Shown here one piece after another: positions 1-12,569 of a stretch of DNA of 64,000 nt. A program made the translations under genes and the position numbers. Under the pieces are notes generated by a model that did no database searches, was not told where the DNA came from, and worked only from the letters and a program-made list of their open reading frames with translations. The stretch is taken from assembly GCA_020650975.1 (NCBI GenBank), contig JAIPMN010019654.1:1-64000 (forward strand), given 5' to 3'. Source of the DNA: Apostichopus californicus (Eukaryota > Echinodermata > Holothuroidea > Aspidochirotida > Stichopodidae). Position 1 is the stretch's first letter, and every line of letters starts with the position of its first letter.

Positions 1-147
1 GTTCATCAAGGAATAATATTCAAATAAGTTTTCATGATCTGAGCTTTGTAAAAATCCATGTGCTTATATTAAATAAGCTTCAATGTCTTGACAAAAGTCC
101 AAAAATGTTACAAAGTTGTTTTTTTTTACTTTTGTTTCACACCGCAG

Positions 148-3100
148 GTCTAGAGGCAGGACTCAACATTGATGAGTTTGCTCCAAGGCTATCCTTCTTT
201 TGGGGTATTGGGATGAATTTTTATATGGAGATTGCTAAGCTTAGGGCTGGCAGAAGGCTGTGGGCTCACCTGATGAAAGACTTGTTTGATCCCAAAAACC
301 CTCGCTCATTGATGCTCAGATGCCACTGTCAGACTTCGGGCTGGTCTTTAACAGAACAGGTTAGTCTGAATTGCGAATAGTTTGAAGTAGCGGAACCAGG
401 TCGTTTGCCAGATGGAGAGGGAGCATGTTGTGGGGGAGGGTGGGTTGTAAATTTGAAGACCACAATGCCTAGAAAGCTAGTAGTCATACATGAGACACAT
501 CAGTTAACTGCTCTTTATTAAAATAATTAATTTATTAAAATTACAATATTCATAATAATAATATTGAGGATTTATAAAGCGCAGACATATCCACCGATAA
601 CTCTGAAGGTGCATCCATTATTACCCTGGCCATCACAATATTACCCTGGTCATCACAATATTACCCTGGTCATCTCAATATTACCCTGGTCATCACAATA
701 TTACCCTGGTCAACGATAACCTGTCAAACATAGAGACAATCCCTCCACATGGCAGCAGCTAAACAGCCCCCAACTGACAGTTTTATCTCACAGGTCTCCA
801 TTTATACACCTGGGTGAAGAGAGGCAATGGAGATAAAGTGCCTTGCCCAAGGACACAACGTAATGATCTGGTCAGGACTCAAACCTGCATACCTTTGATG
901 AAAAGTCCACTGCCTTAGCCACTTGACCACAATGCTCTCACATTACATGGAGTTTAGATAGATTAACTGTTTTCCATTCATTTTTATTTGCCCACAGGAT
1001 CCATACAACAATATAATTAGGACGGCCGTGGAGGGCATGGCAGCAGTATTTGGTGGCACTCAGTCTCTGCATACGAATTCATTTGATGAAGCTCTCGGTT
1101 TACCAACGGTCACCAGTGCCAGGATAGCTCGAAACACCCAGATCATCCTGCAAGAAGAAACAGGAATACCCCGGGTAAGAGCAGGAATCTATTCTATGCA
1201 GCAGGGTGGGTATAAATAGCAGGAAACATATCCTGCACAATATACCTTGTTTGGCAAGGATGAGAAGGAGCAGGAACCCTGCTCTATATAATGGGTTGGG
1301 TGAGAGCAAGAATCATACTCTATATGGGAATAGTGGGCAGGAGAAGGAACAATGCTGTGAACAGCAGGGATGTATCAGGGCAGGGATCATGCTCTGTATA
1401 GCTGTGGTAGGAATCGGACTGTATACAGCAATGCTCTATGTAGCAGGGCTGTTCCTGAGCAGGAAATAGGCTCTATATAGCAGTGCCCTTACGATATAGA
1501 GCTATGCTCTTTCTAGCAAGGGTGTGCATTAGCAGGAAATAGGCTCTATATAACAACACCCTTACTATATAGAGCTATGCAATATATAGCAAGGGTGTGC
1601 ATTAGCAGGAAAAAGGCTCTATATAGCAGTACCCTTACTATAGAGCTATGCTCTTTATAGCAAGGGTGGGCATTAGCAGGAAACATGCTCTATATAACAG
1701 CACCCTTATTTATTGAGCTATTGCAATATAGAGCTGGGGTGGGTTAGAGCAGAAAACATTCTTCAGATAACAATATCTGTATGCCTACTCTATAGAGCTC
1801 TTTATAGCAAGAACGGGGGGGGGGAGGGGGGGTGGTTAGAGCAGGAAACATGCTCTGAAACATTAGGGGGAAGAGCAGGGATCATGCTTCCTGCAACAAG
1901 GGAGGGTAAGAGCAGAACTCATACTCAGTATAGTGGAGATGGATAAAAGAAAAGAAGAAAAAACCCATACTTTACAGAGCATGGGTGTATGGTTAATATC
2001 AAATAGTATGAAATGTCAGAGTCGTTGTTGTAATTCTGGATATGTCTTCTCTTTCTTGTAAAGGTTGCTGATCCTTGGGGTGGGTCATATCTGATGGAGA
2101 GTCTGACAGATGAAATATACCAAGAAGCTAAGAAGGTCATTGATGAGGTCAGTAATCTCATGAATATGCATGAGTCCCTTCCAATATTGACTATTTATCA
2201 ACACTTCAGTATGTGTTAATGGTAAAACTCTTTAGAAAGTTTCTTTTGACTCACAGCCTCACAAAAATATTGGTTGGACCATTTCGGTTCATCTTTATGT
2301 AGTATTCTTTTTTTATTCTTACATTCGTGTGTGTATGTGGTATCTGTGGATATGGTTTGAGAAAGAATTGGTTGAAAATGAAGCATTAGAACAAATAGCT
2401 CTTTGATAGGTAACTTTTCTGGTCATAACCAGCATTTGAGCACTAAAGTGTACTTTTAGTGTGTTTAAGTTGTTTCTGGAAATCAGCTTAGCCTGAGGTT
2501 GAGGTGTCAATACTATCTTAAAAGTACCTGAAGAAAATTGTGTGGAACATCACACAGATCTCTCTCAGTTAAGTTGGACATAGCTACTTACCTTTGCAAA
2601 ATGGAATGTAGCCAGATAATTTAACATTGAGTTACTGCGTAAAAAAATTGACCAATGGATTAAAGTATATACTTTAATAGCCTAACAGTTATTGCAAGAA
2701 CACTGGTACTGTTTTAACCTAGGCCTAACCTAATTTCCCATAACATTTTTAGACTCAAGGGAAACTTTGGTTTTGACAAACAAACTCTAATAGATCTGCT
2801 GGGATGTGTGGCCTAGTGTTTAATCAGTTTAGCAAATGGGAAGCAATCTTGAAATAATGTTTCATTTTTCTCCATCAGGTTGAAGAGATGGGAGGAATGG
2901 CCAAAGCTGTAGCCGACGGATATGCTAAATTAAAGATCGAAGAATGTGCTGCCAAGAAACAGGCTAGGATAGACTCAGGACAAGGTTATCATTTCCTTCT
3001 CTTTCTATCTCTCTCGGTTTTCATCTTCTATTTAATATTTAAAAAAAATTGTAATTCATATTAAGTCACTTAAATTACTGCAGTAGTTTTGAAGAAAGTT

Positions 3101-6100
3101 TTAGAAGAAGTGTGTGTGGGGGGGTCTGGGGTGGGGGGATGGGGGAAGGAGGTCAAGGTGGCTCATCTTAACAGGGTCTCAATCTTGTGGTGTCATGCTG
3201 GACCGTTAAAGGAAACAAAGATCTAAAAAATAAACATAATACGTTATTTTAGTCTCAGCAAAATTGCACCAGGAATGATAGAATTAGGTATAATGTGAGA
3301 AGTTCTGCAAAGATATAAAAACAAGAAAATGTTCAATACACTCTATACTAGATTCGACTGTTAATAATGTGTAAATTTAGAGTAAATGGAACAATCGTTA
3401 CCAGAAATACTTCACAACTTGTCTGTTTTTTTTCATTCTTCACAACACACATTTTTCCTTTTCTATAAAGTTTTGATATGATGATTATCATATGATGATT
3501 CCTTTCATGCAATTTTTCTCTTGTTTACAGAGGTCATCGTCGGAGTAAACAAATATCGGTTGGAGACAGAAGAACAGGTTGATGTATTATCCATCGATAA
3601 TACTAAGGTCAGAGAGACCCAGATAGCAAAACTGGAGAAGATTCGACAAACTAGGGATCAGGATGCGGTAAGTAGCTGCAGGTTTGTTTCATATATCTCT
3701 TCCTATGAAGGTGAACTAACTTTGTTTTGGAAACATTTAGTATCAATTTGAGAAGAGTAAAAAAACTTTCCTCAGGATTGTTTTTCAAATTGACTGACGT
3801 ATTTGACGGTGAGACTATGTGCTCGACAAAGAAGAAGATTTATCAGGTGTGAGGCCTCCATCTTCTGTCTAGATAGATGACATTGTTTGTCAGAGGACGC
3901 AGATTAGTGTAGATTAGTGTAGATTAGATTAGTGTTATTCTGCTAAAAATATTTGTTTGTGGAGACTTTTTGAAAAGAGACTTTGAAAAAATTTGTTTAT
4001 CCTTGAAAATTTCAATATATAGGGATAAAAATTACTGAATCTACAAAATCTTTGAACAATCTTAGAGGGTGAGGCTGGGAGGGAGAGAGGGGGGGTGGAG
4101 TATTTGGGGGAGGGAGAGGATGGAGTTGTGGTGGGGTAGCTATGCTGCCATATTTTCATTTTTGTTTTTTTATTTCTTTTAAGTGAAATCGTCCAGACCA
4201 CTACCCCTAATTTCCACCAGTAATGTTAATAAATGTAGCCTGGGACCATATATAGTAGAGAAAATTGTGTAGCAAGTCATTCCTGTGAGAAATGGTCGGT
4301 GTGTGCTAAGCAATGCTGATGTCATGTTGATTTAGTGTTCTTACTTTTAATAATTCATTTTTGTTCAAGTTGAATTTTATTTTTGGTTTATTCATAAAGG
4401 CGATAGACGCTTTACAGGCTTTAACGAAATGTGCAGAAAGCGGAGACGGAAACTTGTTGGACTGTGCAGTGAAGGTGAATATATATAAGTTGTAATTTAC
4501 GATGTATCCGTCTCTTTTGAAGGGCTAGGTGAAGTAACCGAATGTTAATATCCATATCACAAGGTCCTGACGTCATTTCATAAACGTTACTTGGGACATT
4601 GAGAAACTTGATGAATTTTCCTACATTTACCTGTCAAAGTACGGGGAAAGAAAATAGGAAAAGTAAAAGAAAATGCCTCCCTCTATCAAGAGATGGTAGT
4701 TATAACTTATGACATCTCCTCTAAAGTTGATATACCTTTTGCTAGTTTATGAATGTACATGTTTCAACACTACTCTTGTGACCTTTTATTAATCAGCATA
4801 ATAAATTTTAAATTTGTAATCATGATAAAGTTATTAAAAACAGAACATTGATAACATGAAAAAGTTTTCTATATACACCTGGCAAAACTAGTGAAAAATG
4901 TAATGGCTAAAACAGAAGGAAAATTGGAAAGCAAAGTAAATCCTCCCCAGAGCAACAGATGGTAGTTGGTTCAAATAAACTATAAAAAATAAAAAAGGGT
5001 TTATGCATACATACAGGTTTCATCACTACTAAGGTGAACTTTTGATAAACAGAAAAGTAACCAGCAATGAAACATAAGAAAACACCAGAAAAATAGATTT
5101 TAAATTTTACCATCATGATGAAGGTGATAGAGTTAATTCTCTTAATGATCTTGGGTATTTGAAGTATTTTAATATTAAATATTGATATCTTTAGTATACT
5201 TTAATATTTTCAAATTTGACCTAATCACTGTAATTATATGTTTCCTTTATGTACTTTTATCCTATTTATAAATTTATATTTATACTGGAATAAATTTTTA
5301 AAAAATAAAAAATATAAAAATTGATGTTCTCCTTAGGCCGCGAGGCTTCGTTGTACGGTCGGTGAGATCTCCGACGCCATGGAAACAGTCTTCAACCGAC
5401 ACGTAGCCGTGGATAGATTAGTCAGCGGAGCCTACAAGTCAGAGTATGGCGAGGACAAAGAAATTGAGGCCTGTATCAAGAGAGTTGAGGTAAAGTATTA
5501 CCTGACCATAACAAATGACCCCAAAATCTGCTAGATATGCTAACATGTTAGGGGAAAAAATTCTTTTTTTTCCTTTCTCTCCTGGACGAGGCACAATCAG
5601 ATTCTGTTGCGAGGCCTGGCAACGATAAAAGAATGGGATTAGGCCGGTTGATAATGTTTCCGATGGAATCTGAACTTATTCTACCCTTTCCTTTGCCCTG
5701 CAGTTATTTGATATATTTCCACAAGTTTTGATAAATGTGTATATGTGTTTGCTGATGTCGACTAATTTCCATTTAATTTGCAATCGATTGCAGTCAAATC
5801 AGTCAATGTACAGTCTAATTATTAATCACCAGGGAGTCTTTGGAGACTTGAGGCTTTAGAAATTGACAATTATTTTGTTAGTAATACGACAAAAGTATAC
5901 ATATGAGAAACTGGGAATGATACGCTTTTACACCCAACAGGAATTTATGAACAAGGAAGGAAGGAGGCCTAGATGTCTGGTTGCCAAGATGGGTCAGGAC
6001 GGACATGACAGAGGGGCAAAGGTGGTAGCTACCAGTTTCGCCGACCTTGGATTCGATGTGGATATTGGTCCACTATTTCAGGTATTCATCTTTGATTTTC

Positions 6101-8710
6101 TTTGATCACCGAGTTTTACATGATATTTGTTTGTTTGCCGTAGGTGATTTGATCTCTGCAAGGTCGTCCACATCTAATAACTTCTCCATTATTCCCCCTC
6201 CACCTAACCTCACCCCTACGTCTTCCTAACATATAATCCTATTAAAGTTCTGTACAGAGCTCCTCCAGGGCAGTAGAGAATGACATTTTGGGAAAATTGT
6301 GGGCAAATTTTTTTTATGTAGTACTCACTTCTACCCCTCTTCATACCTTATGAATCTTTGCTAACCCACCTCTACCCCCTCTTGCTACACCTCCCCCATT
6401 TTACACTCCCCATCTGAGTCCCCCAGCTACTCCCTTCTTTCTTGAGTCCGACTGCATTATCTTCCAATGAAAAAATCATCAGTTCGTTAAGAAATGTGAA
6501 CAAACCCTTTGCCGTACAATCTGTCTGTCTACGTCACAAGTAATGTTTTAAGTAAACCAGCTCATAAGCTGTTGTTTCTGTGACCATTTCTCTTCCATCC
6601 CTCTTGTGATTGTGTCGATTCTAAACAGACACCCGTAGAGGTCGCCCAGCAAGCCATAGATGCCGATGTACACATCATCGGAGTGAGTACTCTCGCCGCT
6701 GGCCATAAAACCTTGGTCCCGGAACTGATTACAGCCTTGAAGGAACTTGGAAGAGGGTATGAATATGCATAATTCAAAGTTTTTCCCATTTGCTATCTTG
6801 GAAGAATCCGAAAGACAGACTTTTCCTTCCATATCGAAAACGCTGACAAATTGGTGTATTTTGTAATGCCTCGAAATTTGGGAAATTTACTGGCTGAATG
6901 CCAGATACATGTTGCTGTGCCTTAATTCAAGGAGAATGCCAGTGGGAATTTTGTGCACTGGGTGAAAATTGTGAAATGCTATGCATAATAATCATAGCTA
7001 GGTGCCCACCTTGTTCTGTTCAGTGCAGTCAATTCATAAAACATGTGTGTTTGTTCACAGGGCTGATGCATTGATACATCATGAATATTCATATAGAGAG
7101 GCTGGCTGTTCAATCAAATTAAGCTCTTCAAGCCAGATTCTTAATTAATGAGGAAAGTCTTCTGGAAGAGCACAAAGGTCGCCACTTAATGACCGCTAAA
7201 TGTTGCCTTCAGCTTCTGAAATTTGATTTGATTTTTTTTTTTTTTTGTGAAATATAAAATAGTGGATGATGGAACAGAACATGTTCGTCATAAAATGCAA
7301 TTTCATTGCATTATAATCCTGATTAGAATCAGTAAATGAACCCTGATCAATTTCCTTTTGTTTTATCATTTCAGTGATATTGGTGTCATTGTTGGAGGTG
7401 TCATTCCTCCACAGGACTACGACTTCTTATTCGAACAAGGAGTTAAAAGCATCTTCGGACCAGGTATTACTCTATTTTTATATTTCTGTAAAATATGAGA
7501 CTGGAAAAAACGAAAACTTTGCCTTTGAAAATGTGACAGGACAACAAAATGGAGGATTTCAATGTGAAATTTACCTTTGATGTCACTTCAGGGTTTTCTA
7601 CATATAATTAAGGTCAAATATCTTAATTTGATTGTTTATGACAAACTTTGTCCAAATCCTTTGTACAAGTCTAGTCCATTGCTAAATCTCTGTCAAGAAT
7701 GTGTCTACTTAAACCATCCGCATCTGCCATGACTGATTGTGACCCGGTCTGGACTCCACCGTCCTGACCTAGAGTTTCATATTCGTGAAGACCAATAATC
7801 GTAGAAACTAACCCATGTGAACTGATGAGCACACACATCGACTGTCTTTCTGTCAAAATTTGAAGGTCATTTTGGTCATGTGCAAAAATGGCTTCCCTGG
7901 GGTGGATTACGTCTGTCAAAGCTGGGCAAATTTTAATTGTCACAACCACACACCGTCGAGTTGTTACCCGATTGAAACTCGTGTGACCGAAACCTGGGAA
8001 CATTTTGATCATGGTAATCTTAAGCACACGCACACTGTGTTGAGTCATATTCAGTCGAGCAGTGTGTGGCAGACTTAATACAACTTCATGTCAACAATGA
8101 GGTTCCAAAAAGGTGATTATATTCGCAGCGATTTGTCCTGGAAAAAAGTTGCATTGGATCATAAACAGGTACTTTAAGGTCAAACGAGTAAAATATTATT
8201 TTCTATTGTTTTGTACGGTAAGCTTCTTGATATAAATGGATGAACTGGTTTATCACCGAGGGAGGTTGGGAGGGGGGGGGGGGCTTCATTTACATTAGCT
8301 GACAGTCCTGTAAAAAATATTAAACTTTTTGAATCACAAAATGTGAAAAGCATAGTTTGCTACTGGTTTGAATACATATGACTATGTCAGGTTGTGAGCA
8401 TGAACTCCCCAAGTTTTTTCCCCCTCAAATGTTAGATTTTACAGTTTCTAGGGCCACTACCCTTAACTACCCTGCTATGAAACAATATAGAGAATGTTCT
8501 GTCATTTGCTATGGAGCTCTTATACCGTGACAAAATAAGTATTTTGTATTTATGTGGCATTACTTTGTATGATGTATCATATCTCATTGTGTATTGATGG
8601 TGTTCCTAAAATGTTGTTTCCTCTTCCCAGGAACAAGAATACCAATTGCAGCAATGAAAGTTATCGATGACATCGACCAAACTATCAACGATGGGAGGAT
8701 GTCTGGTTGA
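148..8710 (+). CDS. MMUT: Methylmalonyl-CoA mutase, C-terminal part (5' end outside window)
   Basis: Mitochondrial adenosylcobalamin enzyme that turns (R)-methylmalonyl-CoA into succinyl-CoA in propionate, odd-chain fatty acid and branched amino acid breakdown. Exons: 148-359, 998-1174, 2064-2147, 2879-2984, 3531-3667, 4400-4474, 5337-5489, 5941-6081, 6629-6756, 7375-7463, 8631-8710, all GT-AG with matching phases and ending in TGA. About 459 residues are seen, matching roughly residue 304 to the end of the 750-residue human protein. The first exons carry the end of the substrate-binding barrel ([47 protein letters not shown]). Exon 5941-6081 opens the B12 domain with [12 protein letters not shown], the DxHxxG motif whose His binds cobalt; later exons give [14 protein letters not shown] and [13 protein letters not shown]. 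The end (MSG) differs from the human tail. Bases 1-147 are intron. No key residue is missing in the visible part. Confidence 0.97.
546..945 (-). repeat. tRNA-derived SINE in an MMUT intron, with an internal 20-bp tandem repeat
   Basis: On the - strand, starting near 945, there is a tRNA-like head: A box TGGTCAAGTGGCTAAGGC and B box GGTTTGAGTCC, followed by TGTCCTTGGGCAAGGCACTT, a core I know from tRNA-derived SINEs of many animals. The element ends in GCGCTTTATAAATCC and an ATT-repeat tail near 546-575. Inside it, about five head-to-tail copies of ATTACCCTGGTCATCACAAT (620-713) have expanded. The ends are approximate because I could not identify target-site duplications. It is a fossil insertion in the intron between exons 148-359 and 998-1174. 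Confidence 0.72.
1180..1945. repeat. Minisatellite in MMUT intron
   Basis: The intron between exons 998-1174 and 2064-2147 is mostly one tandem array starting just after the splice donor. The regular part has units beginning at 1458, 1531, 1604 and 1675 (71-73 bp), each built as AGCAGGAA, GGCTCTATATA, CCCTTACTATA, GAGCTATGC, AGCAAGGGTG. On both sides the shorter theme AGCAGGAA followed by ATGCTCTATAT recurs in worn form. It contains a G run near 1816-1832. Short open frames here are by-products of the repeat. Confidence 0.8.
4611..5125. repeat. Diverged tandem duplication in MMUT intron
   Basis: Two segments of the intron between exons 4400-4474 and 5337-5489 (about 4640-4830 and 4905-5125) share an ordered set of landmarks: CCTCCC, AGATGGTAGTT, a TTTATG block, TTTCA followed by CACTACT, ACTTTT or CCTTTT with GATAA/TTAA, then TTTTAAAT and ATCATGAT. 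They look like an old duplication of roughly 270 bp. I see no coding potential. Confidence 0.45.
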
Positions 8711-9766
8711 CTGCTGAATCAACGGGAGGTTGTCTGGTCGACGGCTGAATCCTTCAGTCGCTGCTGATCACAAGATCAATGAAACATGAAAAAAACACTG
8801 TCTGTCTGCCTGAAGTGATGAAAAAAATGTGTATAGATTACATCCTGTCAAAATGAACTTTATTCAGTCAAAGACAAATTTACGAATGATGATGGAAAAG
8901 ATGTATTTATGAATGCAAAAGCATCCATCCAACCAACAAACAAATAATAAATGTTGTCAGTCTTTTTTTATAAACAGTTTAAGGATGATCTCTTTGCCTG
9001 AGCTCACAAGTTAAAGCTACATTCTACTATTGTTTTGAACAAAATATGTTTGTAGTTAATGAGTCATGCAAAAATAAAATTCATTTGGATCCATCCTTGG
9101 GAAACACTGTCTTTGTTCAATCTCCTCTACAAGTGGGCCCATTCTGAATGTCTGCCATATTGGTTCATTAATGAATATTCATAATGCTTAAGCAGGTGGC
9201 CAATACAAATAGTATGATGTTACCTGTGGTAAGATAATTTCATCTCCTTATCATCTACAATACAAAGGCTTTAAGTGTCTCCATATCAATTGTGGTTCCG
9301 AAATGTTATATGACATGTGATGATTTTCAGTCTTATTTATTTGAGTAAAAATTAAATCATCAAATCAAACATTAGTATTTCAGTGTCATTGTCCTTATTT
9401 GTATTTGTGTACTTGATGTTGGTAAGTTGTGTTGTAAGTCAAAAGTTCACGTTTGACAGCCTTGTCGTAAGGTTAAGCTAACTAGACTAAATAAGGTTGG
9501 TAGCTAATTGTCAGTGTATTCATTGAGATACTTTTTAAAGCAAAGTAACCCAATATGGAGTCTGTGCATGAAACATAAGTAACTTGATCCACTCTCAACC
9601 ACAAACCTCTTCCATTTAGACTCTAACCTTGTTGTCACAACAGTGTTATGTTGAGTGAGGTATCACAAGTCGGTTCCAAAGGGTACATATACTACTGGTG
9701 ATCATGTTTAAGCTTTCTTCAGTGAGAAGTCCCTCCATCTTGCTTCTCACTTTTAGTTCTACCCCC
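8711..9766 (+). other. MMUT 3' UTR and intergenic DNA
   Basis: After the stop codon the first clear polyadenylation hexamers are AATAAA at 8946-8951 and 9073-9078, so the transcript probably ends between about 8970 and 9110. A 31-bp tandem duplication covers the last codons and the start of the UTR (8693-8754). The rest, to 9766, is AT-rich with no ORF, RNA gene or repeat I can support. Confidence 0.6.
8946..9078 (+). terminator. Candidate MMUT polyadenylation signals
   Basis: Two AATAAA hexamers, at 8946-8951 and 9073-9078, lie 236 and 363 bases past the MMUT stop codon on the sense strand. The second is followed by a TTGTTC- and TCTTTG-rich stretch that could serve as the downstream U/GU-rich element. 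Which one is used cannot be told from sequence. Confidence 0.45.
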
Positions 9767-9770
9767 TTAA

Positions 9771-10127
9771 AGGCATTGAAGACTCGCCTCAAACCGCGTG
9801 CCGCGCTCTGAAAAAGTTAACTTTCCGTTGCTTTTAAGTGAAGTTTTCTTCTTGTCGCTACAAAATGCAGACAGTAATGAAACATGAGACCTTGTTATCT
9901 TTTATCTACACCTGAGATGTCCATGGCTGCTATGTACACTGTGTTGTGGGTAATGACCGTAGCTGTATGTATTGACTGTACACTAGTGTCTAATTACCGA
10001 CGGTAGCCAGTTGTGTGTGTATTTTCTGGGATCGATGGTGGTGTCTAACACTTCTGTTACACCTCATTCGAAACTAGGTCAGATTACCGGCATGAGACGT
10101 TTCTTTGTGCGCGAGTCTTCACACCCT
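9771..10127 (+). mobile_element. TTAA-flanked MITE, copy A
   Basis: A 357-bp non-coding element bounded on both sides by TTAA (9767-9770 and 10128-10131). Its ends are imperfect inverted repeats: AGGCATTGAAGACTCGC at the left, and AGGGTGTGAAGACTCGC when the right end is read on the - strand (14 of 17 match). Three further copies lie in this window. TTAA target sites are used by the piggyBac and Kolobok superfamilies; the AGG...CCT ends fit Kolobok better in my judgement, but no transposase is present to settle it. Confidence 0.8.
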
Positions 10128-10131
10128 TTAA

Positions 10132-10930
10132 ATCTCATACTGAAGCCCAGCAGCATACCTGCTCCCTTCAGCGAAAAATTCCTGTTACATTTACCACTGC
10201 CTTAATCAGCTTAGTATTTAGATGACAGTTTCAGAAACACATGTGACTAACTATATATCCTTAGGATCTTGTTCATTCATGATGAGATGACTTCACATAT
10301 TGTTCCACCATTCAATACCAACCTCTCAGTTTTAATTCAAAGACTTCAGTAAACATCTCCGCCCATTTGCCGGAATTTCTTCATCTACGAGATTAAGTTC
10401 TATTCAAAGTTAAATCCTGTTGACCACAAGGTTTTCTTGGAACAGCTCCCAACCAAACTGAAAGGGAAATAACAGGACAAGCAGGTTGTTAATTAAAGCC
10501 GTGGGTTAGTTAACAATACCTACATAGAGACTAAATTATAAGCTGTTAAGGTCAATTGATTAGTCGCGTAAGCAGATGTTACCATTTTATACACAAGGGA
10601 TGGTAGATTTGAACCTATAATCTGCAAACATTTCGCATGCATTTACGCCTATAATATTATCTTCTAATGAACGTTTTATTTCTACATGTAAGCAATTTAT
10701 TATTCAGTATCGCTATGCTTGCTTTTGCTTTAGTGGGCTATATTGTAAAGTCGCCGGATAGACCCCACCCGTAGCCTCTATTTTATTATAGTTTGAATCT
10801 GCGTATGTGGAACCTTGAAGTTTTGTTGGGGGCTCGAATTAAACGGAGATGTGGTCATTGAGTAGTTACTACGGGTAGTTTTCACTCTCCTTATTTTAAA
10901 CAGAAAAAATGTACTGAACAAAACAAAACA
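10132..10930. other. Intergenic DNA without recognised features
   Basis: AT-rich sequence between MITE copy A and a CpG-richer stretch. I see no ORF with family resemblance, no RNA gene and no clear repeat here. Confidence 0.5.
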
Positions 10931-11343
10931 TTGACAGGCGGCAACTCGCTTCCATCTTCCGGTTGACTATCTACCCCATCGCTCTATTCTCATCCCCCGG
11001 TCCTGCCCTAACATATTTTAATGGAAATCCGCGAGAAGTATGGAGCATGTACCAATATGTCTATGTATTAATTTATTACAACAAGAAAAACCGGCTAGCT
11101 AACTTGTTTTCATCAAACGCCCTCACTTTCGCGGCACCGGCGATTCTCGTAGTCGCAGATTCCTTCAGCTCTGGAAAATTTCGGCTAAATGCCATTTCGT
11201 GAAATGGTAGACTAAGTGGAATGTGTCTTTTAGCTTACTCTACCAGACAGTTTGTTTTTTAGATTGTATAAACCATTGCCGCATTTGGTTTCGTGGAGCA
11301 CTATCCTTTTTTCATGAAAACGACTTGACTGTTTACGGTAAGT
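10930..11343 (+). promoter_or_regulatory. Possible NEK10 promoter and non-coding first exon
   Basis: About 10935-11215 is visibly richer in CpG than its surroundings (for example GGCGGCAACTCG, TTCGCGGCACCGGCGATTC), which is unusual in this AT-rich window. At 11338-11343 a textbook splice donor (ACG then GTAAGT) follows. The ATG exon of NEK10 has an upstream 3' splice site at 18990-18991, so at least one non-coding exon must lie upstream. This region is the best candidate for it. No TATA box or initiator was identified with confidence; the link is inference. Confidence 0.35.
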
Positions 11344-11385
11344 ATGGAAACGGTAAACGTTGCGAAGGAAGCTTTGTGGCTAGGT

Positions 11386-11440
11386 CACAAATGCCTATCG
11401 TTTGTAGTCGCTGTACTACTAGTGCCAGTAGGCATTTGTG
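11386..11440. repeat. Perfect 12-bp inverted repeat
   Basis: CACAAATGCCTA at 11386-11397 and its exact reverse complement TAGGCATTTGTG at 11429-11440 enclose a 31-base loop. It lies 43 bases past the candidate NEK10 first-exon donor. It could be a small hairpin or the scar of a foldback element; no function can be assigned. Confidence 0.5.
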
Positions 11441-11443
11441 GTA

Positions 11444-12565
11444 ACTAATCCCTATGTCAAGAGTACAGTAAAAGTATATAGGCCCTACACAAGTCTACAG
11501 TTCGCATGTAAACATCGTTGAGCCAGAATAATACATAGCCGAACAGTTAGGCCCAATGTTAGTGCTTGCATAGTAGACCGTTGTATTTACATAACGGACA
11601 ACTTAAAATAAAGGAATGTAATCGGATACCACAATGACAATGTTTGTGGTGTTGTACCTTTGTTAATTGTGTATGAAAGTAATTTAATACTTGTTTGAAC
11701 TTGTTAATGTAGGCTTAGCCTAAAACTTACATCAAAACTGGGGAAAGTTACCAACCTAGGCTACCTAAGCTAGTGCATGTCTAACACGACCAAGGCTATT
11801 CTGGTAACTGTTCACAGATCTGTTAATTGTGGGCTGAGATGAAATAAGCAAGTTTATCATACAGTAGTACAGTTTGATAGATAATGCAAGGGTACAATAA
11901 CCCACATCATCAAGTTCTTGTTTGGTCAAAATCTCATAGAAGCAATAAGAAATACTAAAATTATACCTATAACATTTCCTAATATATCTACGGTCACTGG
12001 CAAACAGCAAGATCATATATATATATGTATATGATAATATCTAGACAAAATAGTCAAATTGCTATAAAAGTGTAATGATGTAGCCTTTAGCAGTTTCTAC
12101 AAAGGAACTATAGTATTCAATAGGAGAAACATTCAGAGGGTAGAAAATGCTACACAAAATTTGAACACTAAGTTATGTATCCTCTGGGCTATATTGATAT
12201 CTAGGACAGTAGCTCTCTTTAAATGTACAACATAGATTGTTCTGTCCCATGTATCTTATTTGAATCCTCTGTAATTTAAACTGATTCTACTGTAAATTTA
12301 ACGATATGGACTGTGGGATTGCAAGTCCTAATCGGTTACCTAATACTTTAGTACTAAAATTACACTGTCCACAATGGACAGACCTGTTTGTTACATGATA
12401 TATATATGCATGCATTAATTTAACATATAATGTTTCAATACATCCCTCCCCAAATAAAATATATACTTTTCAAAATTTATTCCTCCTTAATTTGTAGGCT
12501 CTGATTAAGTTTATACAAAATTCTTATTATGTTGGAAATCTTGGTTAAGGCCATGACACTGAAGG
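11444..12565. other. Probable NEK10 first intron, no clear features
   Basis: AT-rich non-coding sequence with a short (AT)n palindrome near 12012-12035. No gene or RNA recognised. Confidence 0.45.
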
Positions 12566-12569
12566 TTAA

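Noticed and set aside
7671-8048. A 125-codon open frame on the - strand in an MMUT intron, containing ADADGLSRH
   Set aside because: The short motif recalls the end of the RNase H region in Ty3-type retroelements, but nothing else around it resembles such an element and both strands are partly open. Too weak to call.
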